A stretch of DNA of 64,000 nt, from assembly GCF_017745275.1 (NCBI RefSeq), contig NZ_JAGHZS010000013.1, positions 1 to 64,000 of the forward strand, read 5' to 3'. A model generated the notes under the pieces. That model saw only the letters and a program-made list of their open reading frames with translations, was not told the origin of the DNA and did no database searches. Below, piece by piece: positions 34,115-42,631 of the stretch. The DNA comes from Chitinophaga sp. Lineage in GTDB: Bacteria > Bacteroidota > Bacteroidia > Chitinophagales > Chitinophagaceae. The translations under genes were made by a program, and so were the position numbers. Position 1 is the first letter of the stretch, and every line of letters begins with the position of its first letter.

Positions 34115-34945
34115 GTGAAAAAAATATACTTAATCCTGTTTTTGGCGATAATGTCCGGCGGCTTGTTTGCGCAATCTACTACCAATACCACTTCCACGCA
34201 AAAAAGCAAGAAAAGCGATAAGGAACAGCGTAAGCTGAAGAAGATCTCTGTTTTCCGTGAGCAGGAAGAAGGAGAGAATGTTTTCCAGCGTGATTTTTCG
34301 GTGGGTGGCAGGCTCAATACCGATGGCTGGACAGGTTTCGTGGAAATGGGCTATCGGAAAAGCCGGAAAAAGGTCACTTATTTCCAGTTCGACTTTTCGG
34401 AGAAGAAAAGTAATAAGGAAGTGAAGAAAAGCAGTATTTACTTTACCCAGCGTCCTTATATATATGGTAAGCAGAATAATTTTTACCAGGCTAAGCTGGG
34501 CGTAGGTCAGCGCTATATGTTAGGAGGAAAAGCCAATAAAAACGGGGTAGAAGTGGACCTGATCTACTATGGTGGCTTATCTGTGGGACTGTTGAAGCCC
34601 TATTACCTGAATATGCAGATCAATGGGGATAATAAGGATGTAAAGTATGATCCTGCAGACCCTGAACAATTCCTGACCGCAGAAAATATTAATGGCGCCG
34701 GTGGTTTCGGGAAAGGTTGGGATAACCTGACAGTGGTACCGGGTGTGCACGCAAAACTGGGGATGCGCTTTGACTGGGCCCATTTCAACGAGGTGGTAAG
34801 TGCCCTGGAAGTGGGGATGAATGCGGAAATGTATACCAAAAAGATCCCTATCATGGTGGTATATAATGGAATAGACTACAATAAACAGTTCTTTTTTGGA
34901 GGATATGTAAGCCTTCAATTCGGGAAGCGCTGGAATAAGAGATAA
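34115..34945 (+). CDS. Secreted or outer-membrane beta-barrel protein, unrecognised
   Basis: A 276-residue protein with an N-terminal signal peptide (cleavage after LFA, about residue 19), then a Ser/Thr/Lys-rich stretch (STQKSKKSDKEQRKLKK) and many alternating beta-strand segments with aromatic ends (GWTGFVEMGY, KNSFYQAK-like and GGYVSLQFGKRW at the C-terminus), as in outer-membrane barrels. Start is GTG at 34115; no in-frame ATG lies nearby. I do not recognise the family. It lies 36 nt upstream of lipA on the same strand, which need not be functional. Confidence 0.75.
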   Translation: MKKIYLILFLAIMSGGLFAQSTTNTTSTQKSKKSDKEQRKLKKISVFREQEEGENVFQRDFSVGGRLNTDGWTGFVEMGYRKSRKKVTYFQFDFSEKKSNKEVKKSSIYFTQRPYIYGKQNNFYQAKLGVGQRYMLGGKANKNGVEVDLIYYGGLSVGLLKPYYLNMQINGDNKDVKYDPADPEQFLTAENINGAGGFGKGWDNLTVVPGVHAKLGMRFDWAHFNEVVSALEVGMNAEMYTKKIPIMVVYNGIDYNKQFFFGGYVSLQFGKRWNKR

Positions 34946-34981
34946 GTGTTAACTTTGCTTTTCTAAAGAAAGGAATAAGCG

Positions 34982-35881
34982 ATGCAAGAACTACCCGTAA
35001 TAGCCGCCGAACCGGCTACAACAAGAGTAAAAAAGCCTGATTGGCTGCGCGTTAAATTACCGATAGGCGAGAACTATAAGCAGGTGAGGAACCTGGTAGA
35101 TACCCATAAATTACATACGATCTGTGAAAGCGGTAACTGCCCTAACATGGGTGAGTGCTGGGGAGCCGGTACGGCCACTTTCATGATCCTGGGAAATATC
35201 TGTACCCGCAGTTGCGGCTTTTGTGCCGTAGCTACCGGCCGCCCGGAAGCCGTAGATTTTGACGAACCTCAGCGTGTGGCAGAAGCCATTTACCTGATGA
35301 AAGTAAAACATGCGGTGATCACGTCCGTCGACAGAGACGAACTGAAAGACGGTGGTTCTATCATCTGGGCAAACACCATCAATGCCGTGAGGGCCTTAAA
35401 TCCCGAAACAACCATGGAAACCCTGATCCCGGATTTTCGTGGTCAATGGGAAAATCTCCAGCGTATTATTGATGTAGCGCCTGAAATCGTATCACATAAC
35501 CTGGAAACGGTAGAACGTTTAACCAAACAGGTGAGGATACAAGCCAAGTATCACCGCAGCCTGGAAGTAATCCGCCGGTTGAAAGAAGGTGGTATGCGTA
35601 CCAAGAGCGGTATTATGCTCGGCCTGGGTGAAACCAAAGAAGAAGTAGTACAAGCCATGCAAGATCTGTACGACAACGGTTGTGACGTAGTTACACTGGG
35701 TCAGTACCTGCAGCCTACCCCTAAGCACCTGCCGGTAGCACGCTTTGTACATCCTGATGAATTTGCAGAATTGCGCGAAATAGGATACAACATGGGACTG
35801 GACTACGTAGAGTCCGGACCGTTAGTTAGGTCCTCTTATCATGCAGAAAAACATATTGTTAGCGGTCGAAATAAAGGATGA
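34982..35881 (+). CDS. lipA: Lipoyl synthase
   Basis: A 299-residue radical-SAM enzyme that inserts two sulfurs into protein-bound octanoyl groups. The auxiliary Fe-S cluster cysteines are in CESGNCPNMGEC (about residues 41-52), the radical-SAM cluster in CTRSCGFC (about 71-78), and the serine ligand in RSSYHA near the C-terminus. All ligands are intact. A TAACTTTG box at 34950-34957 could be its own promoter. Confidence 0.97.
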   Translation: MQELPVIAAEPATTRVKKPDWLRVKLPIGENYKQVRNLVDTHKLHTICESGNCPNMGECWGAGTATFMILGNICTRSCGFCAVATGRPEAVDFDEPQRVAEAIYLMKVKHAVITSVDRDELKDGGSIIWANTINAVRALNPETTMETLIPDFRGQWENLQRIIDVAPEIVSHNLETVERLTKQVRIQAKYHRSLEVIRRLKEGGMRTKSGIMLGLGETKEEVVQAMQDLYDNGCDVVTLGQYLQPTPKHLPVARFVHPDEFAELREIGYNMGLDYVESGPLVRSSYHAEKHIVSGRNKG

Positions 35882-35907
35882 CCGGAACAAAATTTCATGT
35901 AATTGTT

Positions 35908-35938
35908 AAAATCCACCTGAAAGGGTGGATTTTTGTTT
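35908..35938 (+). terminator. Intrinsic terminator after lipA
   Basis: AAAATCCACC pairs with GGTGGATTTT around a short loop, followed by a T-rich run. Confidence 0.88.
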
Positions 35939-36309
35939 TCATAACATTATCTTAGCGCCCGAATACTTTTACCTGACAACAAAATGTTTGTTGTTAAACC
36001 TACTTCTCTGTTATACGTTGTTTTCAAATACCTGGAATCTAAACCCGGATGCCGTGCAGCTATTGTTTCAGATCCTTTGAATCAGCAACTCACTTATCAA
36101 CCTACCTGTTTGCTGTAGCGATTGCAGCTTAACATGTTTTGCAGCATAAAAATATTGTTACGCAGCTAATTGCTGTTGAACAACAAGGAAACATTATACC
36201 AGCTATTAGCAGTTAGCTAATAGCTAATAGCTAATACCTAACTGCTAATAGCTGATATAATATTTTCTTTCGATTGGTACAATGATGAACTGAATGTCAA
36301 AAGCCTTTT
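35939..36309. other. Intergenic region before the RND efflux operon
   Basis: 371 nt holding a family C inverted repeat at 36195-36259. An ATG ORF of 44 codons opens at 35983 (MFVVKPTSLLY), but without ribosome binding site or recognisable motif I do not call it a gene. No TAnnTTTG box was seen close to the tolC-like start. Confidence 0.5.
36195..36259. repeat. Heptad-armed inverted repeat, family C, copy 1
   Basis: Arms 36195-36216 and 36238-36259 match at 21 of 22 bp. The 21-nt loop is itself three CTAATAG-type heptads. It lies 50 nt before the tolC-like start and far from the lipA stop, unlike the other hairpins. Confidence 0.85.
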
Positions 36310-37644
36310 ATGAAAAGAGCATTTTATTTGTTAGCTGTGTCCTGCGGATTGTTGATAACGCCGCAGTTGTTTGCACAGTCATCGTCGGACTCCCTGTTAA
36401 CCAGCGCCACCCTGCAGGAATGTATCCGGTATGCTATTTCGCATCAGCCGGTCATCCGCCAGTCGTTGATTGATGAGGCGATTACCGATAGAACAGTGAA
36501 GAGTAAACTGGCCGACTGGTATCCACAGATCAACCTGGACTACAACATCCAGCACTACCTGAAAATACCCACGTCTATTTTAGGCGGAAATCCTATTCAG
36601 GCAGGTGTGGCCAATTCTTCTGCTGCCCTGTTTGGATTAAACCAAAACATCTTTACCCGCGATCTGTTACTGGCCAGTAATACGGCAAAGGATGTACGAA
36701 AACAGAGCCAGCAAACCACTACCCGTAACCAGATAGACCTGGTTGCCAACGTCAGCAAAGCCTATTATGATGTGTTGCTCACCACCGAACAAATTAAAGT
36801 ATTGAGCGAAGACATCATCCGCCTGGAACGTAGCCTCACAGATGCAAAGAACCAGTATGCCAGTGGCGTGGTAGATAAAACAGATGCTAAACGCGCCACC
36901 ATTTCCCTGAATAATGCCCGCGCGCAGCAGAAGTCGGCACGTGAACTGCTGACAGCAAAACAGGCATATCTGAAGGATTTAATGGGATATCCCGCAAATG
37001 CCGGCGATGTACCTCTGACATCAGACTCTTCTGCCGTAGCATCGCAGGTAACCGGAGATGATACCTTACAGGTAGCGGATTATAAAAGTCGTATTGAATA
37101 CCAGTTGCTGCAAACACAGGAAAGCTTGTTGCAAGCCAACCTGAAATACAATAAATGGAGCTTTCTGCCTACGGTATCGGCGTTTATCAACTATTCCTTC
37201 GCCTGGCAGAATGCAGAATTCAGCAAGTTATACAGCCATGACTATCCCAACTCATTAGCAGGATTGAAATTATCACTGCCTATTTTCCAGGGAGGAAAAC
37301 GGATACATAATATCCGCATGGCAGAGCTGCAATTACAGCGTACACAATGGGATTACGCCGCATTGAGAAGCCAGATTAATGCGCAGTATGTACAGGCCAT
37401 GGCCACGTACAAGAGTAACTACAACGATTATCTGACGCTGAAAGAAAATGTGCAGATGGCAAAAGATGTATACGATATGTTGCAGTTACAATATAAAGAG
37501 GGTATCAAAACGTATCTCGATGTATTGATATCTGAAACAGAGTTGCGGAGTGCGCAACTGAACTATTACAATTCTATGTACCAGGTATTGTCCAGCAGGA
37601 TAGATCTGCAAAAAGCATTAGGAACCTTAACAGCTAATTATTAA
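36310..37644 (+). CDS. TolC-family outer-membrane efflux protein
   Basis: A 444-residue protein with signal peptide (cleavage after LFA, about residue 22) and the two repeated TolC halves: LQECIRYAISHQPVIRQ at the start and long amphipathic helices (DLVANVSKAYYDVLLTTEQ and similar) around beta strands. It forms the outer-membrane channel for the RND pump encoded next. The adaptor starts about 18 nt after its stop; the three genes form an operon. Confidence 0.93.
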   Translation: MKRAFYLLAVSCGLLITPQLFAQSSSDSLLTSATLQECIRYAISHQPVIRQSLIDEAITDRTVKSKLADWYPQINLDYNIQHYLKIPTSILGGNPIQAGVANSSAALFGLNQNIFTRDLLLASNTAKDVRKQSQQTTTRNQIDLVANVSKAYYDVLLTTEQIKVLSEDIIRLERSLTDAKNQYASGVVDKTDAKRATISLNNARAQQKSARELLTAKQAYLKDLMGYPANAGDVPLTSDSSAVASQVTGDDTLQVADYKSRIEYQLLQTQESLLQANLKYNKWSFLPTVSAFINYSFAWQNAEFSKLYSHDYPNSLAGLKLSLPIFQGGKRIHNIRMAELQLQRTQWDYAALRSQINAQYVQAMATYKSNYNDYLTLKENVQMAKDVYDMLQLQYKEGIKTYLDVLISETELRSAQLNYYNSMYQVLSSRIDLQKALGTLTANY

Positions 37645-37662
37645 ATGGTAACCGGAACGGAT

Positions 37663-38799
37663 ATGAAAAAAATGAACAACATTATCTTAATCAGCGCTGC
37701 CAGTATCCTGGGCTTATCGGCCTGCAGTGGTCCTGCTAAAAAAACGGCGCCAGTGATGCCCCCTACACCGGTAAATGTTACGGAAGCAGCTGTATCGCCG
37801 GCCGTTTATTACGATAAATATCCCGCTACTGTAGTGGCTATCAACCAGGTGGAACTGCGTTCCCAGGTGGCCGGGTTTATCACAGGTATCTTTTTCAAAG
37901 AAGGAGAAATTGTGCAGAAAGGAAAAACATTGTATGAAATAGATCGTCGTAAATATGAAGCAGCGGTGTTGTCGGCACAGGCAAACGTAGCCAGTGCACA
38001 CGCCAGCTTTGAAAGAGCTAAAAAAGATGACGACCGCTATCAACGACTGGCAGACCAGGATGCGGTAGCCCGTCAGATACTCGATAATGCACGGGCAACG
38101 CTGGAAACTTCCCGTAGCCAGCTGGCTGCCGCCGAAGCCAATCTTGCTGCGGTACGTACCGACCTGGATTACTCACTCATCAAAGCACCGTTCACCGGAC
38201 GCATTGGTATTTCCCAGGTGAAACTGGGCGCACAAGTGAGCCCCGGTACCACGCTGCTGAATACCATCTCCAGTGAAAATCCGATAGCAGTAGATTTTGT
38301 GGTAACAGAAAATGATATTCCCCGCTTTGCCGCGATGCAGGGGAAAGGTAACGGTAACGACAGTACGTTCCGACTGCAGTTATCAGATGGCACCGCGTAT
38401 GTACATGCCGGTAAAATACTGGCCATCGATCGTGGCGTCGACAATCAAACCGGTACTATCCGCGTGCGTATTGAATTCAACAATCCCGATGATAAACTGA
38501 AAGATGGTATGAGTTGCGTATTACGTGTACTCAACGACCAGTCCGGCGAAAGATTAGTCATCCCATACAAGGCAGTAACAGAGCAAATGGGCGAATACTT
38601 TGTATTTGTTGCCAAAGACTCCGTAGCGGCCCAACAGAAAGTACACCTGGGACCCAGACTCGGTGATAAAATAGTGATCATGGACGGTGTACAGGCAGGT
38701 GATAAGGTCATTATTGAAGGCTTCCAGCGCTTACGCGATGGCGGTAAAATACAGATTGGAATACCAGCCGCACCACAAGGCGCGCCTGCCAAGAAATAG
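37663..38799 (+). CDS. RND efflux periplasmic adaptor (membrane fusion protein)
   Basis: A 378-residue adaptor, lipid-anchored at Cys21 (lipobox LSAC). Order: lipoyl/barrel-sandwich halves (LRSQVAGFITGIFFKEGEIV), an alpha-hairpin (QANVASAHASFERAKK, LETSRSQLAAAEANLAAVR), then beta-barrel and membrane-proximal domains (VDNQTGTIRVRIEF). It bridges the RND pump and the TolC channel. The ATG at 37663 is chosen over 37645, because the signal peptide MKKMNNIILI begins there. The pump gene starts 29 nt after its stop. Confidence 0.93.
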   Translation: MKKMNNIILISAASILGLSACSGPAKKTAPVMPPTPVNVTEAAVSPAVYYDKYPATVVAINQVELRSQVAGFITGIFFKEGEIVQKGKTLYEIDRRKYEAAVLSAQANVASAHASFERAKKDDDRYQRLADQDAVARQILDNARATLETSRSQLAAAEANLAAVRTDLDYSLIKAPFTGRIGISQVKLGAQVSPGTTLLNTISSENPIAVDFVVTENDIPRFAAMQGKGNGNDSTFRLQLSDGTAYVHAGKILAIDRGVDNQTGTIRVRIEFNNPDDKLKDGMSCVLRVLNDQSGERLVIPYKAVTEQMGEYFVFVAKDSVAAQQKVHLGPRLGDKIVIMDGVQAGDKVIIEGFQRLRDGGKIQIGIPAAPQGAPAKK

Positions 38800-38828
38800 T
38801 TTTATCAGTAGAATCAACAGCGAAGATC

Positions 38829-41800
38829 ATGATTGCAGATACTTTTATAAAACGACCCGTAACGGCCATAGTAATATCTATTGTGCTGGTGCTGGTGGGA
38901 ATATTGGCGATGATGAACCTGGCCGTGGGCCAGTATCCGGAGATCTCGCCCCCCACCGTACAGGTGACCGGTACCTACACCGGCGCGGATGCCCAAACGG
39001 TAGAACAAACTGTGGCCACTCCTGTGGAAGTGCAGGTGAATGGTACACCGGGTATGACGTATATCAATACCAACAATACCAGCAGCGGACAAATGAGTAT
39101 GACGGTCAACTTCGAAGTAGGTACCGACATCAATATTGCCGCGCTGGATGTACAGAACCGTGTGGGAATTGCACAACCTACCCTGCCACAGGAAGTGCAG
39201 CGTTTAGGCTTGACCGTTAGGAAGCGTAATCCCAGCATTTTGATGCTGGTAGCACTGTACTCACCCAAAGGCACACACGATATTACCTTCCTGGATAACT
39301 ACACCAACGTATACGTAAAAGATGCGTTGCTGAGAGCAAAAGGAGTAGGGGATATCTTCACCCGCGCTGATGATTTCAGTATGCGTATCTGGCTGAAACC
39401 CGATAAGCTGGCTGAAATGGGCGTTACCGCCGATGATATCCGTGCTGCACTGGCAGAACAGAACGCGCAGATTACCGCCGGATCTGTTGGTGCGCCACCA
39501 CAACAAACCGGTCAAACATTCGAGTATAACATCTTTACCAAAGGACGGTTATCCACACCGGAGGAATTCGGCAACATCGTGGTGAAAACCCGTCCGTCGG
39601 ATGGATCACTCGTATACCTGAAAGATGTAGCCCGTGTGCAGTTGGGTAAATTCAACTATGCCGGTAATAACTATGTGGATGGTAAACGCGCCGCTTACCT
39701 GCTCGTATACCAGGCTCCGGGAAGTAATGCGCTGGAAACAGCGGCCAACGTAACCGCGACCATGGAAGAGCTGAAGAAACAGTTCCCGAAAGATGTGGAA
39801 TACGTAGTACCGTTTGAGTCGGTATCTGTGGTGAAAGTATCTATCGAAGAAGTGGTGCATACCCTGGTGGAAGCCCTGGTACTGGTGGTAATTGTGGTGT
39901 TCCTGTTCCTGCAGAGCTGGCGCGCTACGCTGATTCCTATCCTGGCGATCCCGGTATCTATCATTGCTACTTTCATCTTCTTTATTCCACTTGGTTTTAC
40001 CATCAATACACTGACGTTGTTCGGTTTTGTACTCGCTATTGGTATTGTGGTGGATGATGCCATTGTGGTAGTGGAAGCTGTACAGCATAATATTGACCAT
40101 GAGAAGATGACACCCAGGGATGCCACAGCACAGGCCATGAAAGAAATTTCCGGCCCGGTAATCGCCATTGCATTGATTCTGGCAGCGGTGTTTGTACCGG
40201 TAGGATTTATACCTGGTATCGTAGGTCGTTTATACCAACAGTTTGCCATCACAATTGCCATTTCCGTAATGATTTCTGCTTTTGTGGCGTTGTCATTAAC
40301 ACCGGCATTGTGTATCCTGTTGTTGAAACCGATGCACCTGGATAAGGATTCCAAAGGGTTGAATAAGTTCTTTTTTAAATTCAACCGCTGGTTCGGACAT
40401 ACTACTTCCCGTTATTCAATAGGCGTGAAGAAAAGTATCCGTTACTTCCGTTTTGCCATAGTAATCCTGATCTGCATTTTCGTAGGTACCCTGATGTTAT
40501 TCAAGGGGAAACCTACGGGCTTCATTCCTACAGAAGATGAGGGCCGTTTGATCATTACTTTCGACCTGCCGGAATCTTCTTCTACAGAACGTACTGTTGG
40601 GGTGATGTCGCAAATGATGAAGGACCTGCAGGCTACACCTGGTATTGCACACTATGCAGCATTGGGTGGTTTAAATGCGGTGAGCTTCGCCTCTAAATCC
40701 AACAGTGGTACCATCTTCTGTTCCCTGAAACCATGGGCAGAGCGTAAGGCAGATTCCCTGCAGATTACGGCTTTGGTGGCTACAGTCAAGAAAAAATTGA
40801 GTAAGTATAAAGAAGCCAATGTGGTGGTGATACAGCCACCGGCTATCCCGGGTCTGGGTCAAACTGCCGGTTTCTCTTTTGTATTGCAACAAAGAGGTGC
40901 TGGTGAAATCAAGGCCTTTGAAGGGGTATTACAGAGCTTCCTGGCGGCGGCTAACCAGCGCCCGGAAATAGCGCAGGCTTTCTCTTTCTTCACCGCGCGT
41001 ACACCAGGTTATCAACTGGATATAGACCGTGAAAAGGCGAAGAAAATGGGCGTGAAGATCTCTGATATTGCGTCTGCTTTGCAAACGTATATGGGTAGTG
41101 CTTATATCAACGACTTCACTATTTACGGACGTAACTTCCGCGTGGTAACGCAGGCCGATTCTACTTATCGCGGAGACATTAAAAACCTGAACCAATTGTT
41201 TGTACGCAACAGTGTAGGGTCCATGGTGCCTATCAGTGCATTGACTTCTTACAAAGTCATAGAAACAGCGCCGGTAATATCTCACTATAACCTGTTCCGC
41301 TCTGCGGAAATAAACGGTGGGCCGGCGCCTGGCTATAGTAGTGGTGACGCAATCAATGCATTAAAAGAAGTGGCTGCACAGACTTTACCGGATGGATATG
41401 GTTATGAGTTCTCTGGTTTGAGCCGGGAGGAAATATTATCAGGATCTAAGACGGTATACATCTTTGCCCTCTCCATCATCTTTGTGTTCCTGTTCCTGGC
41501 CGCATTGTATGAAAGCTGGTCTGTACCCTTCTCGGTGCTGCTGGCGGTCCCTATTGGCGCTTTTGGGGCCATCCTGGTGCTGACCTTCCTGCCCAAGCTG
41601 AGTAATAACGTATATGCGCAGATTGGTTTGATTACGTTGATTGGGTTGTCGGCGAAGAACGCCATCCTGATTGTGGAATTTGCGAAAGAACGTGTGGACA
41701 GGGGAATGGATGTGGTAACCGCAGCTGTAGAAGCGGCCAAGCTCCGTTTACGGCCTATTATCATGACTTCCATGGCATTCCTCTTAGGTATTCTGCCGTT

Positions 41801-42011
41801 GGTATTTTCTTCTGGCGCCGGTGCGGAAGCGCGTAAAACCATGGGTTGGACGGTACTAGGTGGTATGTTTACTGCTACCTTCCTGGCCATTTTTATTGTG
41901 CCGGTATTGTATGTGGTGATTACCCGGCTGGCGTATGGTAAAGAGAAGCTGCGTAAAATGAAAGAGAGCTATCAGTCGGTACCTGAGCACGATATACAGG
42001 GAAAACTGTAA
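38829..42011 (+). CDS. RND-family multidrug efflux transporter, HAE1 type
   Basis: A 1060-residue inner-membrane pump of AcrB/MexB type with 12 membrane helices and two large periplasmic loops. The proton-relay aspartates are in GIVVDDAIVVVE (TM4), with ITLIGLSAKNAILIVEFAKE in the second half. Motif ADTFIKRPV at the start is typical. With the adaptor and TolC-like genes it forms a full tripartite efflux system for hydrophobic compounds. No regulator gene is adjacent. A terminator follows, shared with the convergent SdpI-like gene. Confidence 0.96.
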   Translation: MIADTFIKRPVTAIVISIVLVLVGILAMMNLAVGQYPEISPPTVQVTGTYTGADAQTVEQTVATPVEVQVNGTPGMTYINTNNTSSGQMSMTVNFEVGTDINIAALDVQNRVGIAQPTLPQEVQRLGLTVRKRNPSILMLVALYSPKGTHDITFLDNYTNVYVKDALLRAKGVGDIFTRADDFSMRIWLKPDKLAEMGVTADDIRAALAEQNAQITAGSVGAPPQQTGQTFEYNIFTKGRLSTPEEFGNIVVKTRPSDGSLVYLKDVARVQLGKFNYAGNNYVDGKRAAYLLVYQAPGSNALETAANVTATMEELKKQFPKDVEYVVPFESVSVVKVSIEEVVHTLVEALVLVVIVVFLFLQSWRATLIPILAIPVSIIATFIFFIPLGFTINTLTLFGFVLAIGIVVDDAIVVVEAVQHNIDHEKMTPRDATAQAMKEISGPVIAIALILAAVFVPVGFIPGIVGRLYQQFAITIAISVMISAFVALSLTPALCILLLKPMHLDKDSKGLNKFFFKFNRWFGHTTSRYSIGVKKSIRYFRFAIVILICIFVGTLMLFKGKPTGFIPTEDEGRLIITFDLPESSSTERTVGVMSQMMKDLQATPGIAHYAALGGLNAVSFASKSNSGTIFCSLKPWAERKADSLQITALVATVKKKLSKYKEANVVVIQPPAIPGLGQTAGFSFVLQQRGAGEIKAFEGVLQSFLAAANQRPEIAQAFSFFTARTPGYQLDIDREKAKKMGVKISDIASALQTYMGSAYINDFTIYGRNFRVVTQADSTYRGDIKNLNQLFVRNSVGSMVPISALTSYKVIETAPVISHYNLFRSAEINGGPAPGYSSGDAINALKEVAAQTLPDGYGYEFSGLSREEILSGSKTVYIFALSIIFVFLFLAALYESWSVPFSVLLAVPIGAFGAILVLTFLPKLSNNVYAQIGLITLIGLSAKNAILIVEFAKERVDRGMDVVTAAVEAAKLRLRPIIMTSMAFLLGILPLVFSSGAGAEARKTMGWTVLGGMFTATFLAIFIVPVLYVVITRLAYGKEKLRKMKESYQSVPEHDIQGKL

Positions 42012-42044
42012 GCGTAAAAGATAGGGTTTATAATTATACATAAG

Positions 42045-42084
42045 CAGGAAGGGCGTTGCGAAAGCGGCGCCTTTTCCTGTTTTA
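42045..42084 (+). terminator. Intrinsic terminator of the RND operon
   Basis: CAGGAAGGGCG (42045-42055) pairs with CGCCTTTTCCTG (42068-42079), one bulge, followed by TTTTA. The T-run overlaps the stop codon of the convergent SdpI-like gene. Confidence 0.75.
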
Positions 42085-42465
42085 TTCGGGTAAGATACGG
42101 TTACCGTCTTTATCGAAATGCCGGGTTAATTCCCATTCAGTATCTCCCACCATATACATCGTTCCAGCTACTACGGCGCCAACAGTGAGGTACCAGAACC
42201 AATCTGTCTGGCTCTCAAATAGCAATGCGCAGGCGATGCCAAAAACAAACATAATAATGCCTACCCGTTTGGAAATGCCGGCGGCATATTCATTGGCGGA
42301 ATGCCACATTTCAAGTGTTTTGGTAGATAGCACACTGCGGTAACCATACCATGATTTGGTCGTTTTGGGCGGAAAGCGGTGAATAACATATCCCATCAGG
42401 ATAAATAATACGCCGGCAAAGATAGCAGCGTTGCAGTACGTGGTATGGAGGAAACGCAACAACAT
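42082..42465 (-). CDS. SdpI/YhfL-type small membrane protein
   Basis: A 127-residue protein with three to four hydrophobic helices. The motif FPPKTTKSWYGYRSVLSTKTLEMWHSAN, seen in parts at residues about 31-58, fits the SdpI family (proline pair, YGYR, Trp). SdpI proteins give immunity to a toxic peptide in Bacillus, but the wider family role is unknown. There is no toxin gene next to it, so an immunity role is not supported here. Confidence 0.78.
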   Translation of the reverse strand: MLLRFLHTTYCNAAIFAGVLFILMGYVIHRFPPKTTKSWYGYRSVLSTKTLEMWHSANEYAAGISKRVGIIMFVFGIACALLFESQTDWFWYLTVGAVVAGTMYMVGDTEWELTRHFDKDGNRILPE

Positions 42466-42498
42466 GGTCCGGGGTTTTGGTTACCATAAGTTACGAAA

Positions 42499-42628
42499 GA
42501 ATTACGAATTACGGATTACGAATTACGAATTACGAATTACGGATTACGGATTTGTGGGTAGATAGTAAACGCGAGTAATAACCTTCGCTTATATCTACCC
42601 ACAAATCCGTAATTCGTAATTCGTAATT
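42499..42628. repeat. Heptad-armed inverted repeat, family B, copy 3
   Basis: The left arm has seven RRATTAC heptads (42499-42547) plus GGATTTGTGGGTAGATA to 42564; the right arm (42592-42628) has only about three. So heptad number differs between the arms of one hairpin. The apex holds GCGAGTAATAACCTTCGC. The right arm ends 3 nt before the AsmA-like stop codon. Confidence 0.92.
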
Positions 42629-42631
42629 TTT

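Noticed and set aside
35983..36117. 44-codon ORF after lipA
   Set aside because: No ribosome binding site or recognisable feature; length is within chance.
42082..42465. SdpI-like gene as an immunity gene next to a toxin
   Set aside because: No toxin-like small ORF is adjacent, and the family is much wider than immunity proteins.
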